From NCBI GenBank assembly GCA_910588295.1, contig CAJUQO010000001.1, positions 62,001 to 126,000 of the forward strand: DNA of 64,000 nt, written 5' to 3'. Positions 53,806 through 62,091 of this stretch are shown here, in pieces. Position 1 is the first letter of the stretch. Every line of letters starts with the position of its first letter. This stretch comes from an uncultured Lachnospiraceae bacterium (GTDB lineage Bacteria; Bacillota; Clostridia; Lachnospirales; Lachnospiraceae). Made by a program: the position numbers and the translations under genes. The notes beneath the pieces were generated by a model. It was not told the DNA's origin. It saw only the letters and a program-made list of their open reading frames with translations, and searched no databases.

Positions 53806-55125
53806 CTATCGTCCCTGTTTCTCCCCGGGACAGGAAAACAGCTTCGCTTCGCATTCGCTGCGAACTGTCATATAAACCCTGTCAAAAGGAAGGTTTTCTC
53901 TCCTGCATATGGCAGCCACACTTTCATACTCCGGGTACAGCTTCGTCACACCCGGGCCGCTGCATATTTTCACGTCTATATCGCCAAAAGACGTGGCAAC
54001 GGTACGGCCCTCACGCTCCAACACCGCGCGTTCCGTCCGTATCCTGCGGATGCCTATGGTCGTGGTCTCCTGAAAAATCATCTGCTCCAGCTCACCCGCT
54101 TTGGCCCCGTCGCAGACCACATTCAGCTGATAACCCGGCCTGTTTTTCTTCATATATACAGGCGTATAGTGGACGTCCCTGGCCCCGGCGGCAAAAAGAC
54201 GCTCCATCACATAACCAAGGCTCTCCCCGGTGCAGTCATCGATATTGCTCTCCAGCTTATATACGGTATCCGCCGACCGCCGGGAAGGTTCGATCATCAT
54301 GGCCCGCAGAATACCCGGACGCTCGTACTCCCGCTTGCCCGCGCCCAGTCCTACGGCAAGAATGCGGTAGCTTTCCGGCAATCTCCACTCCGTACAAAGA
54401 GCCCCTACAATGGCCGCTCCCGTGGGCGTAACCAATTCTCCTCTGATACCCGTGGGCCTGATGGGAATACCGTAAGCCTGCACGATATTGGCCACTGCCG
54501 GCACCGGAACGGGTAAAAGGCCGTGCTGACAGCGGATACTCCCCTGCCCCTCACACAGATAGGGCACGATCAGCTCCGTGACACCCAGGTTATCTATGCA
54601 TACTGCCGCGGACAGAATATCCACGATAGAATCCACCGCCCCCACCTCATGGAAATGCACGGTTTCCAATGAAGTACCATGGGCTTTCGCCTCCGCCTCT
54701 CCCAGCACCGTAAAGATGCGCACCGCCATATCTTTGGCCCGGGATGTCATATCGGCCTGTTCAATTATTTCGAGAATTTCTCTCATGCCGCGATGGACGT
54801 GTCCGCCGCAGGGATGGCCCCCGTCGCCATGCTCATCATGGGCATGCCCTTCAGGATGCCCGTGAGTATGTCCTCCCTGTTCTCCATAGAGCCATGCCAT
54901 ATCGTGGTCATGATTTTCATATTCATCATCCAAACGCACATCAAAATCACAGGCATCCAGCCCCGCTTTTTTCACCCGGCTGATCCGAACGGAAAATCCT
55001 TTTACCGGAAGGCTGTCTACGGCCCTTCGCAGCACCGCCTCATCGGCGCCCAGATCCAGCAAGGCCGCCACCGCCATATCCCCGCTGATACCTGATTCAC
55101 ATTCCAGATACAGGCACTTACCCAT
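53806..55125 (-). CDS. larC: Nickel-pincer cofactor biosynthesis protein LarC (single-frame)
   Basis: 439 aa. CLYLECESGISGDMAVAALLDLGAD begins the family; ETVHFHEVGAVDSIVDILSAAV, SNIDDCTGESLGYVMERLF, TPVYMKKNRPGYQLNVVC and ETTTIGIRRI are LarC blocks. A His-rich metal-binding stretch (residues about 72-112, many HGH/HDH) probably collects nickel. LarC inserts Ni into the pincer cofactor of LarA-type racemases. In Lactobacillus plantarum it is made through a frameshift between larC1 and larC2; here it is one continuous frame. It overlaps larB by 8 nt. Confidence 0.95.
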   Translation of the reverse strand: MGKCLYLECESGISGDMAVAALLDLGADEAVLRRAVDSLPVKGFSVRISRVKKAGLDACDFDVRLDDEYENHDHDMAWLYGEQGGHTHGHPEGHAHDEHGDGGHPCGGHVHRGMREILEIIEQADMTSRAKDMAVRIFTVLGEAEAKAHGTSLETVHFHEVGAVDSIVDILSAAVCIDNLGVTELIVPYLCEGQGSIRCQHGLLPVPVPAVANIVQAYGIPIRPTGIRGELVTPTGAAIVGALCTEWRLPESYRILAVGLGAGKREYERPGILRAMMIEPSRRSADTVYKLESNIDDCTGESLGYVMERLFAAGARDVHYTPVYMKKNRPGYQLNVVCDGAKAGELEQMIFQETTTIGIRRIRTERAVLEREGRTVATSFGDIDVKICSGPGVTKLYPEYESVAAICRRENLPFDRVYMTVRSECEAKLFSCPGEKQGR

Positions 55126-55870
55126 TTTCCCTCACCGCCAATCGATTGATCTGTGTTGCTATATAGCCCGCCCCGTAGCCGTTGTCGATGTTTACCACAG
55201 CTATACCGTTCGCGCAGGAATTTACCATAGTGAGCAGCGCCGACAGCCCCTGGAAGCTGGCCCCATACCCCACCGAAGTGGGCACGGCGATCACCGGCTT
55301 GTCCACCAGACCGCCCAGCACACTGGCCAAAGCGCCTTCCATACCGGCCACCGCAACGACGCAATTCGCGTCCTGGATCACCTCCAGCCGCGAAAAAAGC
55401 CTGTGGATGCCGCTGACGCCCACATCAAATACCCGGTCCACCCGGCCGCCAAAATATTCGGCGGTCTGCGCAGCCTCCTCGGCCACCGGTATATCCGCCG
55501 TTCCCGCCGTACAGACAGCAATCCGGCCGACCTTCGCCCCGCCCAGCTTTCCCGCCTTCAATATACGGGAAATCGGGTCATACTGTATCCCGGGAACCTC
55601 CCCGCGCACCAGCTCATATTGCCGCTCGCTTGCTCTGGTCCCGAATACTTCCCCGTTCTTTTCATACAGCTTTTTCACGATCTGCAGCAGATGCTCGTCC
55701 GCCTTGCCGCTGCAGTAGATCACCTCCGGAAAACCGGAACGTATCTCCCGATGCGTATCCAGCTTGGCGTATTCCATCTCCTCAAAGGGCTCCCGGCGGA
55801 AATAGCGCTCCGCCTCCTCCAAGGAAATGGTTCCCTCCTTAAATCGTCTCAGCACTTCCCTGGTTTCCAT
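55118..55870 (-). CDS. larB: Nickel-pincer cofactor biosynthesis protein LarB
   Basis: 250 aa, PurE-like carboxylase fold. DTHREIRSGFPEVIYCSGK, GTADIPVAEEAAQTAEYFG, DVGVSGIHRL, VAVAGMEGALASVLGGLVDKPVIAVPTSVGYG are diagnostic of LarB, which carboxylates nicotinic acid adenine dinucleotide to start pincer cofactor synthesis. It overlaps larC by 8 nt. LarE (sulfur insertase) and a LarA racemase are not in the window. A perfect palindrome lies 20 nt before the start. Confidence 0.95.
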   Translation of the reverse strand: METREVLRRFKEGTISLEEAERYFRREPFEEMEYAKLDTHREIRSGFPEVIYCSGKADEHLLQIVKKLYEKNGEVFGTRASERQYELVRGEVPGIQYDPISRILKAGKLGGAKVGRIAVCTAGTADIPVAEEAAQTAEYFGGRVDRVFDVGVSGIHRLFSRLEVIQDANCVVAVAGMEGALASVLGGLVDKPVIAVPTSVGYGASFQGLSALLTMVNSCANGIAVVNIDNGYGAGYIATQINRLAVRENG

Positions 55871-55889
55871 ATTCCCCTCCCGCCAAAAT

Positions 55890-55918
55890 GTAACAGTTCA
55901 GCCAAGCTGAACTGTTAC
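55890..55918. repeat. Perfect GTAAC/GTTCAG palindrome
   Basis: GTAACAGTTCAGC (55890-55902) and GCTGAACTGTTAC (55906-55918) are exact 13-bp inverted arms around CAA. It is the cleanest member of the dispersed family and overlaps the stop codon of the HAD gene, so it sits exactly between two genes of the same strand. It may act as a processing hairpin. Confidence 0.8.
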
Positions 55919-56577
55919 GTCAGAATACCGTCTTGCAGGGACAGCTCTGCAAAAGAATAGACAAAACGATTGCAAAACATCAGCCTGTCCGCCACCGGTA
56001 CTTTCTCCGAGAAATCATCCACACCCACCACATAATATCCCGCCTGGCGGGCAGTTTTCTGGGCATGAGCCGCATCCTCAAACACCACGCAGTCTTCAGG
56101 CGGCACTCCCAGCCGGGCCGATGCCTGATCGTACACATCAGAGCGGTGCTTCCCTCCGGGCAGCTCCTCACAGTCCAAAACAAATTGAAACAGATCCAGT
56201 ATCCCCTGCCGTTCCAGCGCCGGCACGGCATAGCGCCTCGGTGTGGCCGTGACCACACACATAGGAATCCGCGCCGCACGGCATTGTTCGAGAAAATCCC
56301 TCACGCCCGGCTTTAAGGGCGTCTGCGTGCGGTACCGTTCTTCAACGATTTTCAACAGATCCGCCTCAATCTGTTCCGTTTTCTCGCTCAAACCATAGTT
56401 CGCTTTCATCCATGCCGCTGATTCCGCCATGGACATGACCGCCAGCGCCTGATCGATATCCCCGACAGGATCCAATCCCCGCGCCAGCAGATACGCCTCG
56501 CCCAGACGCTCCCAGCACCCCATCGAATCCAGCAGCGTACCGTCCATATCAAATAAAAAAGCTCTTTTGTACGTCAT
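55915..56577 (-). CDS. HAD-superfamily phosphatase (beta-phosphoglucomutase-like)
   Basis: 220 aa. Motif I FLFDMDGTLLDS (nucleophile and acid Asp), motif II VVTATPRR, motif III Lys in PGGKHRSDVYDQA, motif IV VVFEDAAHAQKTA. A helical cap lies between residues about 20 and 85. It hydrolyses or isomerises a small phosphate ester; the substrate is unknown. GGGAAGG precedes the ATG. It is upstream of larB with the palindrome in between. Confidence 0.92.
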   Translation of the reverse strand: MTYKRAFLFDMDGTLLDSMGCWERLGEAYLLARGLDPVGDIDQALAVMSMAESAAWMKANYGLSEKTEQIEADLLKIVEERYRTQTPLKPGVRDFLEQCRAARIPMCVVTATPRRYAVPALERQGILDLFQFVLDCEELPGGKHRSDVYDQASARLGVPPEDCVVFEDAAHAQKTARQAGYYVVGVDDFSEKVPVADRLMFCNRFVYSFAELSLQDGILT

Positions 56578-56696
56578 GACCTTCCCTTTCTAATTTACTC
56601 TACTGTATCACTAACTGCTCTCCTTCGCAATTACATTTTTACTATTTTTTTACAGTTTCCCCCACTTATACCCCATTTTTCGGCTATTTTTCGACA

Positions 56697-56742
56697 AAAA
56701 AAGACGATATGTCCTCCCAAACGCACACATATCGCCCTTTTT
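56697..56742 (-). terminator. Terminator of the NlpC/P60 gene
   Basis: CGATATGT (56705-56712) and ACATATCG (56727-56734) form the stem; read leftward it is followed by TCTTTTTTT. It lies 25 nt beyond the stop. Confidence 0.8.
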
Positions 56743-56758
56743 GACACCAAACGCCAAA

Positions 56759-58666
56759 TTATTTTTTTTGGAGAATATTGGGGATCAACGGCTCTTCCTG
56801 CTGTTTATCCTCTTTCTCAATACTGCCGAAAACAGATTTTTCCTGGCTCTTCTGTTTCTTATCAGCCTCTTTATCCGCAGGTGTACGCAGCGCCACCTTC
56901 ACATCTTTGCTGATATAGGGGGAATCCATCTTCTTTTCTTCTTTCTTCTGAAGCTTTTTCTCCTGCTTTACAAGCTTTTCAACCTCTTTGTCCCCGTCGG
57001 CAAAACACTTGGGCCGACGAATATACTTAAACCCAGCTCTGGAAGCCTCCTGGACAACCACGCCGTTGTGGCCGGAGCTGCAATGGGATACGATCACATC
57101 TCCATTCTCCTTCACGCCGACCACCAGTCCCACATGGTTGATACCGCTGTGATTCGGGCCCTGTAAAAACACCAGATCTCCCGGAAGGATTTGTTCATCC
57201 TTCTCAATCTTCCGGGACGCATACCACTGGCCGCTCGTACCGTTGCCGATCTTCCCCGAGGCGCTGGCTCTGCCATAGCCGTTGATGAAAGACCAGGTCA
57301 CATAACCGCTGCAGTCCAGCCCGTATCTCCGTGTCTTTCCTGTAGAACGGGAACCTTCGGCCGTCACCTCTCTCTTATCTCCCCACCGGTCATCCCAGCC
57401 GATAGCCGACGATTTGCCGCCGAAGAAATAGGAGATCTTTCCCACCAGGCTGTAGGCGGCAGCCACCACATCCGCGCGCTCCTGTGATACCTCGCTGCCA
57501 AAGGTGCCGTCAATCAGGCCTCTGGCCCCGGTCAGAGCCGCACACAGGAGTATGCATTCCTTTCCGCTGTAGCGATCCAGAATTTCACGGTCTTCTTTTC
57601 CCAGATTTTCCTGATCTGCATAGTTATCTACATAAAAGGATATGTACGTTTTCTCGCCGGCCACCTCCTGTACCGGATTCATCCGGGCATACACCTCGGC
57701 AATGGCCTCCTTGTGATCCTCGTCAAAATAGAACGTTTTCTCGCCGGCCTGCTTCTGCAAAAGCACATATACGGCAACAATATCTTTCCAGTTCGGCGCC
57801 CGAAAAATATCCGTCTCCGCCTTTTCCTTTTTCAAAAGCTCCGGCGTGAAGGCGTCTTCCTTGTCCAGGCCGTTCCCGGCGAAGTTTTCCTTCTCAATGG
57901 CCTCCATGATATCCGCGAAATTCTCGGCAAATACCATATGGAACTGAGTTTTGAGCTGTCCTGTATAGAATTCCTTACCGGCATGGACCTTGTTCTCATC
58001 CTCCAGCTCCTCATCGTCTTCCTCTTCTTCCTCCTCAGGATCCTCAACCTCGGGCATATCCACCACGCTGCCGCCCGGCACAATCTGGCTGCCGCTCCCT
58101 TCCGGTATTCCCGAAGATCCCGGCAGAGACGAGCCGTCTTCCGGCAGCCCCGAAGATCCCGGCAGAGACGAGCCGTCTTCCGGCAGCCCCGAAGATCCCG
58201 GCAGAGACGAGCCGTCTTCCGGCAGCCCCGAGGATCCCGGCGTATCACCGGACTCCGTACCGGGTACTACGGATGAACCGCTGCCAAGATCCGGCGTCTG
58301 GGACATCTGCCCCTCATCATCCGGTATCTGGGAGGAGGGCTCTTTCTCATCCGGTATCTGAGAAGAGGGATCCTTCCCGTCCGGCGCCGTGGAGGATGAA
58401 CCGTCCCCCTCCGGCAATCCGGAGGATGCATTTCCCTCATCCGTATTCCCCGCATCCGGCTTCGCTCCGTCTGCTTTATCCGAATCCTGGGATTCCGACC
58501 CGGAGTCTCCCTGTTTTGATGTATCTGAAACTTTTTCCTTTGCGGCAACGTCGGAGGTATGGGCCTTGGCATCTGCAGCCCATATAAGGGACGGCTGTCC
58601 CATCAACATTCCCACTGTAAGGACGCCGGCCAGAGACCTGGCGCCCATTATTTTCCAATGATTCAT
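56759..58666 (-). CDS. Secreted NlpC/P60 peptidoglycan hydrolase with repeat linker
   Basis: 635 aa. The signal peptide (MNHWKIMGARSLAGVLTVGM...IWA-AD) is followed by a Ser/Gly/Asp/Pro-rich linker with four 13-residue units (PGSSGLPEDGSSL). A middle domain (residues about 240-420) is of unknown type, and the NlpC/P60 domain has catalytic Cys in YGLDCSGYVTWSF, His in SGINHVGLVVGV, and SHCSSGHNGVVV. Such enzymes cut the gamma-Glu-diaminopimelate bond of cell-wall peptides. The C-terminal tail is Lys/Glu-rich. ATG 58666 has GGAG 7 nt upstream. Promoter and hairpins are mapped upstream. Confidence 0.9.
   Translation of the reverse strand: MNHWKIMGARSLAGVLTVGMLMGQPSLIWAADAKAHTSDVAAKEKVSDTSKQGDSGSESQDSDKADGAKPDAGNTDEGNASSGLPEGDGSSSTAPDGKDPSSQIPDEKEPSSQIPDDEGQMSQTPDLGSGSSVVPGTESGDTPGSSGLPEDGSSLPGSSGLPEDGSSLPGSSGLPEDGSSLPGSSGIPEGSGSQIVPGGSVVDMPEVEDPEEEEEEDDEELEDENKVHAGKEFYTGQLKTQFHMVFAENFADIMEAIEKENFAGNGLDKEDAFTPELLKKEKAETDIFRAPNWKDIVAVYVLLQKQAGEKTFYFDEDHKEAIAEVYARMNPVQEVAGEKTYISFYVDNYADQENLGKEDREILDRYSGKECILLCAALTGARGLIDGTFGSEVSQERADVVAAAYSLVGKISYFFGGKSSAIGWDDRWGDKREVTAEGSRSTGKTRRYGLDCSGYVTWSFINGYGRASASGKIGNGTSGQWYASRKIEKDEQILPGDLVFLQGPNHSGINHVGLVVGVKENGDVIVSHCSSGHNGVVVQEASRAGFKYIRRPKCFADGDKEVEKLVKQEKKLQKKEEKKMDSPYISKDVKVALRTPADKEADKKQKSQEKSVFGSIEKEDKQQEEPLIPNILQKK
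58102..58240 (-). repeat. 39-nt coding minisatellite in the NlpC/P60 gene
   Basis: Three near-identical 39-nt units (58102-58140, 58141-58179, 58180-58218) and a partial fourth encode the 13-residue linker unit. Units two and three are identical, so copy number can change by slippage without a frameshift. Confidence 0.85.
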
Positions 58667-58698
58667 TTCGCTACTCCGTTCTTCTACGTCTGTGCCCT

Positions 58699-58727
58699 GT
58701 AACAGGCCGGACACGCTGAACCGTTAC
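58699..58727. repeat. GTAAC/GTTCAG-type element in the NlpC/P60 leader
   Basis: GTAAC (58699-58703) and CTGAACCGTTAC (58716-58727); partial member of the dispersed family, inside the 5' leader. A further hairpin TTCCGGCA/TGCCGGAA lies around 58738-58760. Confidence 0.5.
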
Positions 58728-58789
58728 ACGCTATCCATTCCGGCATACCCTCTGCCGGAAAGCCTCCCCTCAAGGCTAACATAACGTGA

Positions 58790-58818
58790 ATTATAGCACA
58801 AAACGATCTCTTGTCACA
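58790..58818 (-). promoter_or_regulatory. Extended -10 promoter of the NlpC/P60 gene
   Basis: Leftward: TGTGAC (58813-58818), 17-nt spacer ending TGC, then TATAAT (58790-58795). The TGN before the -10 marks an extended promoter. The leader is about 115 nt with two hairpins. Confidence 0.65.
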
Positions 58819-58863
58819 GATTTTCGCAAAAATTCAAAAAAACTTCACAAATTTATCTCCCCG

Positions 58864-59853
58864 TTATCGGCAAACATTACCATTTTCCCGCCCCTCCTGC
58901 GCATCCATGGCATTTTGCAGCGTAGTCTCGGCAATAGCGCCCAGCGCTTCTAGGGTAAAGAATCCCTGATGGGAAGTAATCATAACATTGGGAAAGGACA
59001 GTAGACGGGCCGTAGTGGAATGCTCCAGGATCTCGTCAGAACGATCCTCAAATACGTTGCTGGCCTCTTCCTCGTACACATCCAGCCCAACTCCGTAAAA
59101 TTTTCTCGCGCGGATTCCTTCGATCAAATCATCTGTCTTCACAAGAGCGCCCCGGGAGGTATTGACCAGCACCACGCCGTCCTTCATCCTGGCAATGGTC
59201 TCCCGGTCAATCAAATGATACGTATCATCCGTCAGCGGACAGTGCAGAGAAATCAGGTCACTCTCAGCCAGCACCTCATCCAGGGACTTGTACGTGGCGA
59301 TATTTGTAAGAGATTTATTCTCATATACATCATACGCGATCACTTCCATGCCAAAACCATGGCAGATCCGGGCCATAGCCGCGCCAATCTTGCCCGTGCC
59401 GATGATCCCGGCTGTTTTCCTGTAAAAATTAAACCCCATAAGCCCTCCCAGGGAAAAATCATTCTCCCGCACTTTGACATAGGCTTTATGCATCCGCCTG
59501 TTAGCAGCCAAAGCCAGGGCCATGGCATGCTCGGCTACAGCCTCCGGGGAATACCCCGGCACACGCAGCACCCGGATCCCGCAGCGGGCGGCCGTCTCCA
59601 GGGATACGTTATTATAACCGGCACACCGCATGAGGATCGTCCTTACTCCCGCCTCATGGAGCCTTTCCACTGTATCCGTACCCACATCGGAATTGACAAA
59701 AGCGCACACCGCGTCATATCCCTGAGCCAGCTGGGCCGTCCGCGGCGCAAGATCGGTTTTCAGATAATCAATCTCCACGGACGGATATTTTGTTTTCTCT
59801 CTGTCAAAAGAATCCTTATCATAGCTTTTGGTATCAAAAAATAATATTTTCAT
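58864..59853 (-). CDS. D-2-hydroxyacid dehydrogenase (D-lactate dehydrogenase-like)
   Basis: 329 aa. The NAD fold has AGIIGTGKIGAAMARI; catalytic Arg is in NTSRGALV, Glu in YGVGLDVYEEE, and His in TSHQGFFT. RVPGYSPEAVAEHAMALALAANR is the LdhA-type helix. It most likely reduces pyruvate to D-lactate (or the reverse), consuming NADH. A ribosome site is held in the loop of a stem-loop just before the ATG. Together with larB-larC nearby it suggests handling of both lactate isomers. Confidence 0.92.
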   Translation of the reverse strand: MKILFFDTKSYDKDSFDREKTKYPSVEIDYLKTDLAPRTAQLAQGYDAVCAFVNSDVGTDTVERLHEAGVRTILMRCAGYNNVSLETAARCGIRVLRVPGYSPEAVAEHAMALALAANRRMHKAYVKVRENDFSLGGLMGFNFYRKTAGIIGTGKIGAAMARICHGFGMEVIAYDVYENKSLTNIATYKSLDEVLAESDLISLHCPLTDDTYHLIDRETIARMKDGVVLVNTSRGALVKTDDLIEGIRARKFYGVGLDVYEEEASNVFEDRSDEILEHSTTARLLSFPNVMITSHQGFFTLEALGAIAETTLQNAMDAQEGRENGNVCR

Positions 59854-59854
59854 A

Positions 59855-59881
59855 ACTGACAGCCTCCTTTATGCTGTCAGT
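59855..59881 (-). promoter_or_regulatory. Stem-loop presenting the ribosome site of the D-LDH gene
   Basis: ACTGACAG (59855-59862) and CTGTCAGT (59874-59881) are perfect 8-bp arms. In the mRNA the loop contains AAGGAGG, and the stem ends 1 nt before the ATG. It could be an operator or a translation-control hairpin. Confidence 0.55.
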
Positions 59882-59920
59882 ATATCCATTTTTCCGATAT
59901 CGTAACCAAGCGGCGGCAAA

Positions 59921-60406
59921 CTAAAAAGAAATCCTGTCCAGAGGCCGCCCGTCCAAAGCGGCAGACAAAAGGCCTCCCTTTCCGTCATAGACCAGTTTCA
60001 GAGAAAAAAAGGGCCTGTCCGCGGCCAGAAGGCGGAAAAAGATCTTATCTCCCTCCCAGATGTTCAGCGATTCGATCCGGTCTATGGGCACCCATTCCAG
60101 TTCTCCCTCGTCGCAGGCTATGGGATCACCCTCAAATCCGTCCGCGGTAAATAGATGCATATACTCCGTGACCCCGTCCCCGGACAAAAAAGTGACAATG
60201 CCGCGGAAACGGTAGGCGGTGAGATGATACCCTGTCTCCTCGCGGACCTCCCGGAGAAGACACTCCTCCGGACTCTCCCCCGGCTCAAAATGGCCGCCCA
60301 CACCGATCCATTTATCTTTATTGACATCCCGCTCTTTCACCGTTCTGTGCAGCATCAGATAGCGGCCCTTGTCTTCTATGTAGCATAACGTACTTAATCC
60401 TTCCAT
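59921..60406 (-). CDS. NUDIX hydrolase
   Basis: 161 aa. The Nudix box is complete: GHFEPGESPEECLLREVREETGY. YLMLHRTVKERDVNKDKWIGVGGHF precedes it, as in MutT/8-oxo-dGTP diphosphatases of Firmicutes. ATG 60406 has GGAGG 6 nt upstream; the frame extension to 60523 is not used. It cleaves a nucleoside diphosphate linked to another group; sanitation of oxidised nucleotides is likely but not shown. It is divergent from the HicB-like gene. Confidence 0.92.
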   Translation of the reverse strand: MEGLSTLCYIEDKGRYLMLHRTVKERDVNKDKWIGVGGHFEPGESPEECLLREVREETGYHLTAYRFRGIVTFLSGDGVTEYMHLFTADGFEGDPIACDEGELEWVPIDRIESLNIWEGDKIFFRLLAADRPFFSLKLVYDGKGGLLSAALDGRPLDRISF

Positions 60407-60578
60407 ATCCTTCCTCCATATCCCTTGAAGCCCCTCCCGGGCTGTGCTATACTCACAAACGTAATGATTTGCCAGCGTTATTGCCCGTATATGCCCGCGA
60501 GCGCCAATACATCTGGAAAACATTTATGCCCGCGGGTATAAAATCGTAACCAGAAAATTACCGAGGAGGCCATCTATC

Positions 60579-60857
60579 ATGAAATTTATCTATCCCGCTG
60601 TGTTCCGCAAAAACGAATCCGGCAGCTACGAGGGGTATTTCCCCGATCTGGAATGCTGCCGCGCCGAGGGCGACACCCTGGACGATGCCGTTGAAAAAGC
60701 CAACGAAGCCGCCTATGACTGGATCTGGCTCGAATTGTCCGACGAAAACGGACAACTCCCTCCTATCTCAGATATCCAGGATATGGATCTGAAGGAGGGA
60801 GATATCGTCCGTAACATTTCCGTAAATATCCGTTTTACAGACGGCTGGGACGAATAA
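60579..60857 (+). CDS. HicB-like protein (orphan)
   Basis: 92 aa. FIYPAVFRKNESGSYEGYFPDLECCRAEGDTLDDAVEKANEAAYDWIWLELSD is the HicB partial RNase-H-like fold. The remainder (GDIVRNISVNIRF) is beta-rich and there is no C-terminal DNA-binding helix. GAGGAGG lies about 9 nt before the ATG. HicB proteins neutralise HicA mRNA-cleaving toxins, but no HicA-sized ORF is adjacent on either side; solitary HicB-like genes are common in Clostridia and may be housekeeping. Confidence 0.88.
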   Translation: MKFIYPAVFRKNESGSYEGYFPDLECCRAEGDTLDDAVEKANEAAYDWIWLELSDENGQLPPISDIQDMDLKEGDIVRNISVNIRFTDGWDE

Positions 60858-60878
60858 CCACAGCGGCATACCGCCCCG

Positions 60879-62069
60879 TCATCGGAGAATCCATTCTCCC
60901 GATTTCATCACCGCCTGCAGCTCCATGCGGCCGTTCCACAAAACCAGGTCGGCCAGCTTACCAGGCGTGAGGGAACCGCGCAGCGCCCACTGGCCCAGGC
61001 TTTTCGCCGGATTGGCGGTGGCACAGGCGACCGCCGTCTCCAGGGGTACCCCCATCTCGGAAACCGCCGTTCTCACACAGTCCGGCAGAGACGTAACAGA
61101 GCCGGCCAGAGCTCCGTCTGAGGCCAGTACCGCCCGTTTCCCCCGCACTTCTACCGCCAGACCTCCCAGCGTATACTGTCCGTCCGACAGTCCCGTGGCC
61201 CGCATACTGTCACTCACAAAGCACACCCTGTCCGCGCCCAGCATTTTAAGGGCCCCGCGAACCATGGCCGGGTGGATGTGTACGCCGTCGCAGATCATCT
61301 CAGCATCCACATGGGGACTGTCCGCCGCGGCGCCCACCACCCCGGGGGCCCTGTGCGTACAAGGAGACATAGCATTGAACAGATGCACCACATGGCGGGC
61401 CCCCGCGGTAAAGGCGGCCAGGGCCGTATCGTAATCCGCATTCGTATGAGACAGCGCCACCACCGCATCCTCTTTCACCTTACGGATAAAGCTTTCCGCG
61501 CCCCGGCTCTCCTCCGGCGCAATGCCCACAAACCGGATCAAGCCGCCTGCCGCGTCCTGGAAACGGCGGTACAGATCCACATCACAGGGAACGATATACC
61601 TGGCGTCCTGGGCCCCCTTCTTCACCGGGCTGATAAACGGCCCCTCCATATTGATCCCGGCCAGATCCGCGCCGGGAACCGTTCTCCCCTCCTGCTGCTC
61701 TTTCCGATAGGCCGCCGCCCCCGCAAGGACAGACTCCAGCGTCTCCGTCGGCAGCGTCATCACTGCAGGAGCCATGGCAGTCACACCCACGGATAACTCC
61801 CAGGAGGCAATTGTTTCCAGGGCCTCCCTTGTACCGTCGCAGAAATCCTGCCCTCTGCAGCCATGGAGGTGGATATCGATCATACCGGGTATACAGTAAC
61901 AGCCGCCGCCGTCTATAACCTCCGCCGTCCCGTCTTCACATGATCTTTCCCCTTTATGTGCTTCTTCCAACAGAATCCTCTGCACGAAAGCCCCTTCTGT
62001 AATTATGGCGCCGGGCACAAAACGGCCCTGTTCTGTATAGATTTTCACATTCTCTATCCGTCTTTGCAT
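60879..62069 (-). CDS. nagA: N-acetylglucosamine-6-phosphate deacetylase
   Basis: 396 aa amidohydrolase. PGMIDIHLHGCRGQDFCDG has the metal His-x-His, INMEGPFISPVKKGAQD the metal Glu, ALSHTNADYDTALAAFTAGARHVVHLFNAM two metal His, and VCFVSDSMRATGL the catalytic Asp. It releases acetate from GlcNAc-6-phosphate, yielding glucosamine-6-phosphate for glycolysis or cell wall. ATG 62069 is used; upstream frame residues are non-homologous. nagB is not in the window, but glmS lies at the other end. Confidence 0.95.
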   Translation of the reverse strand: MQRRIENVKIYTEQGRFVPGAIITEGAFVQRILLEEAHKGERSCEDGTAEVIDGGGCYCIPGMIDIHLHGCRGQDFCDGTREALETIASWELSVGVTAMAPAVMTLPTETLESVLAGAAAYRKEQQEGRTVPGADLAGINMEGPFISPVKKGAQDARYIVPCDVDLYRRFQDAAGGLIRFVGIAPEESRGAESFIRKVKEDAVVALSHTNADYDTALAAFTAGARHVVHLFNAMSPCTHRAPGVVGAAADSPHVDAEMICDGVHIHPAMVRGALKMLGADRVCFVSDSMRATGLSDGQYTLGGLAVEVRGKRAVLASDGALAGSVTSLPDCVRTAVSEMGVPLETAVACATANPAKSLGQWALRGSLTPGKLADLVLWNGRMELQAVMKSGEWILR

Positions 62070-62091
62070 TCTGCCACCATTTTCTCCTTTC

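Noticed and set aside
58102-58240. CRISPR-like repeats
   Set aside because: Units are contiguous, lack spacers, and encode an in-frame protein linker.
58667-58860. c-di-AMP (ydaO) or c-di-GMP riboswitch in the NlpC/P60 leader
   Set aside because: Two hairpins are present, but the conserved core sequences of either class were not found.
60579-60857. Complete HicAB toxin-antitoxin module
   Set aside because: Only the HicB-like gene exists; no HicA-sized frame with a ribosome site lies next to it.
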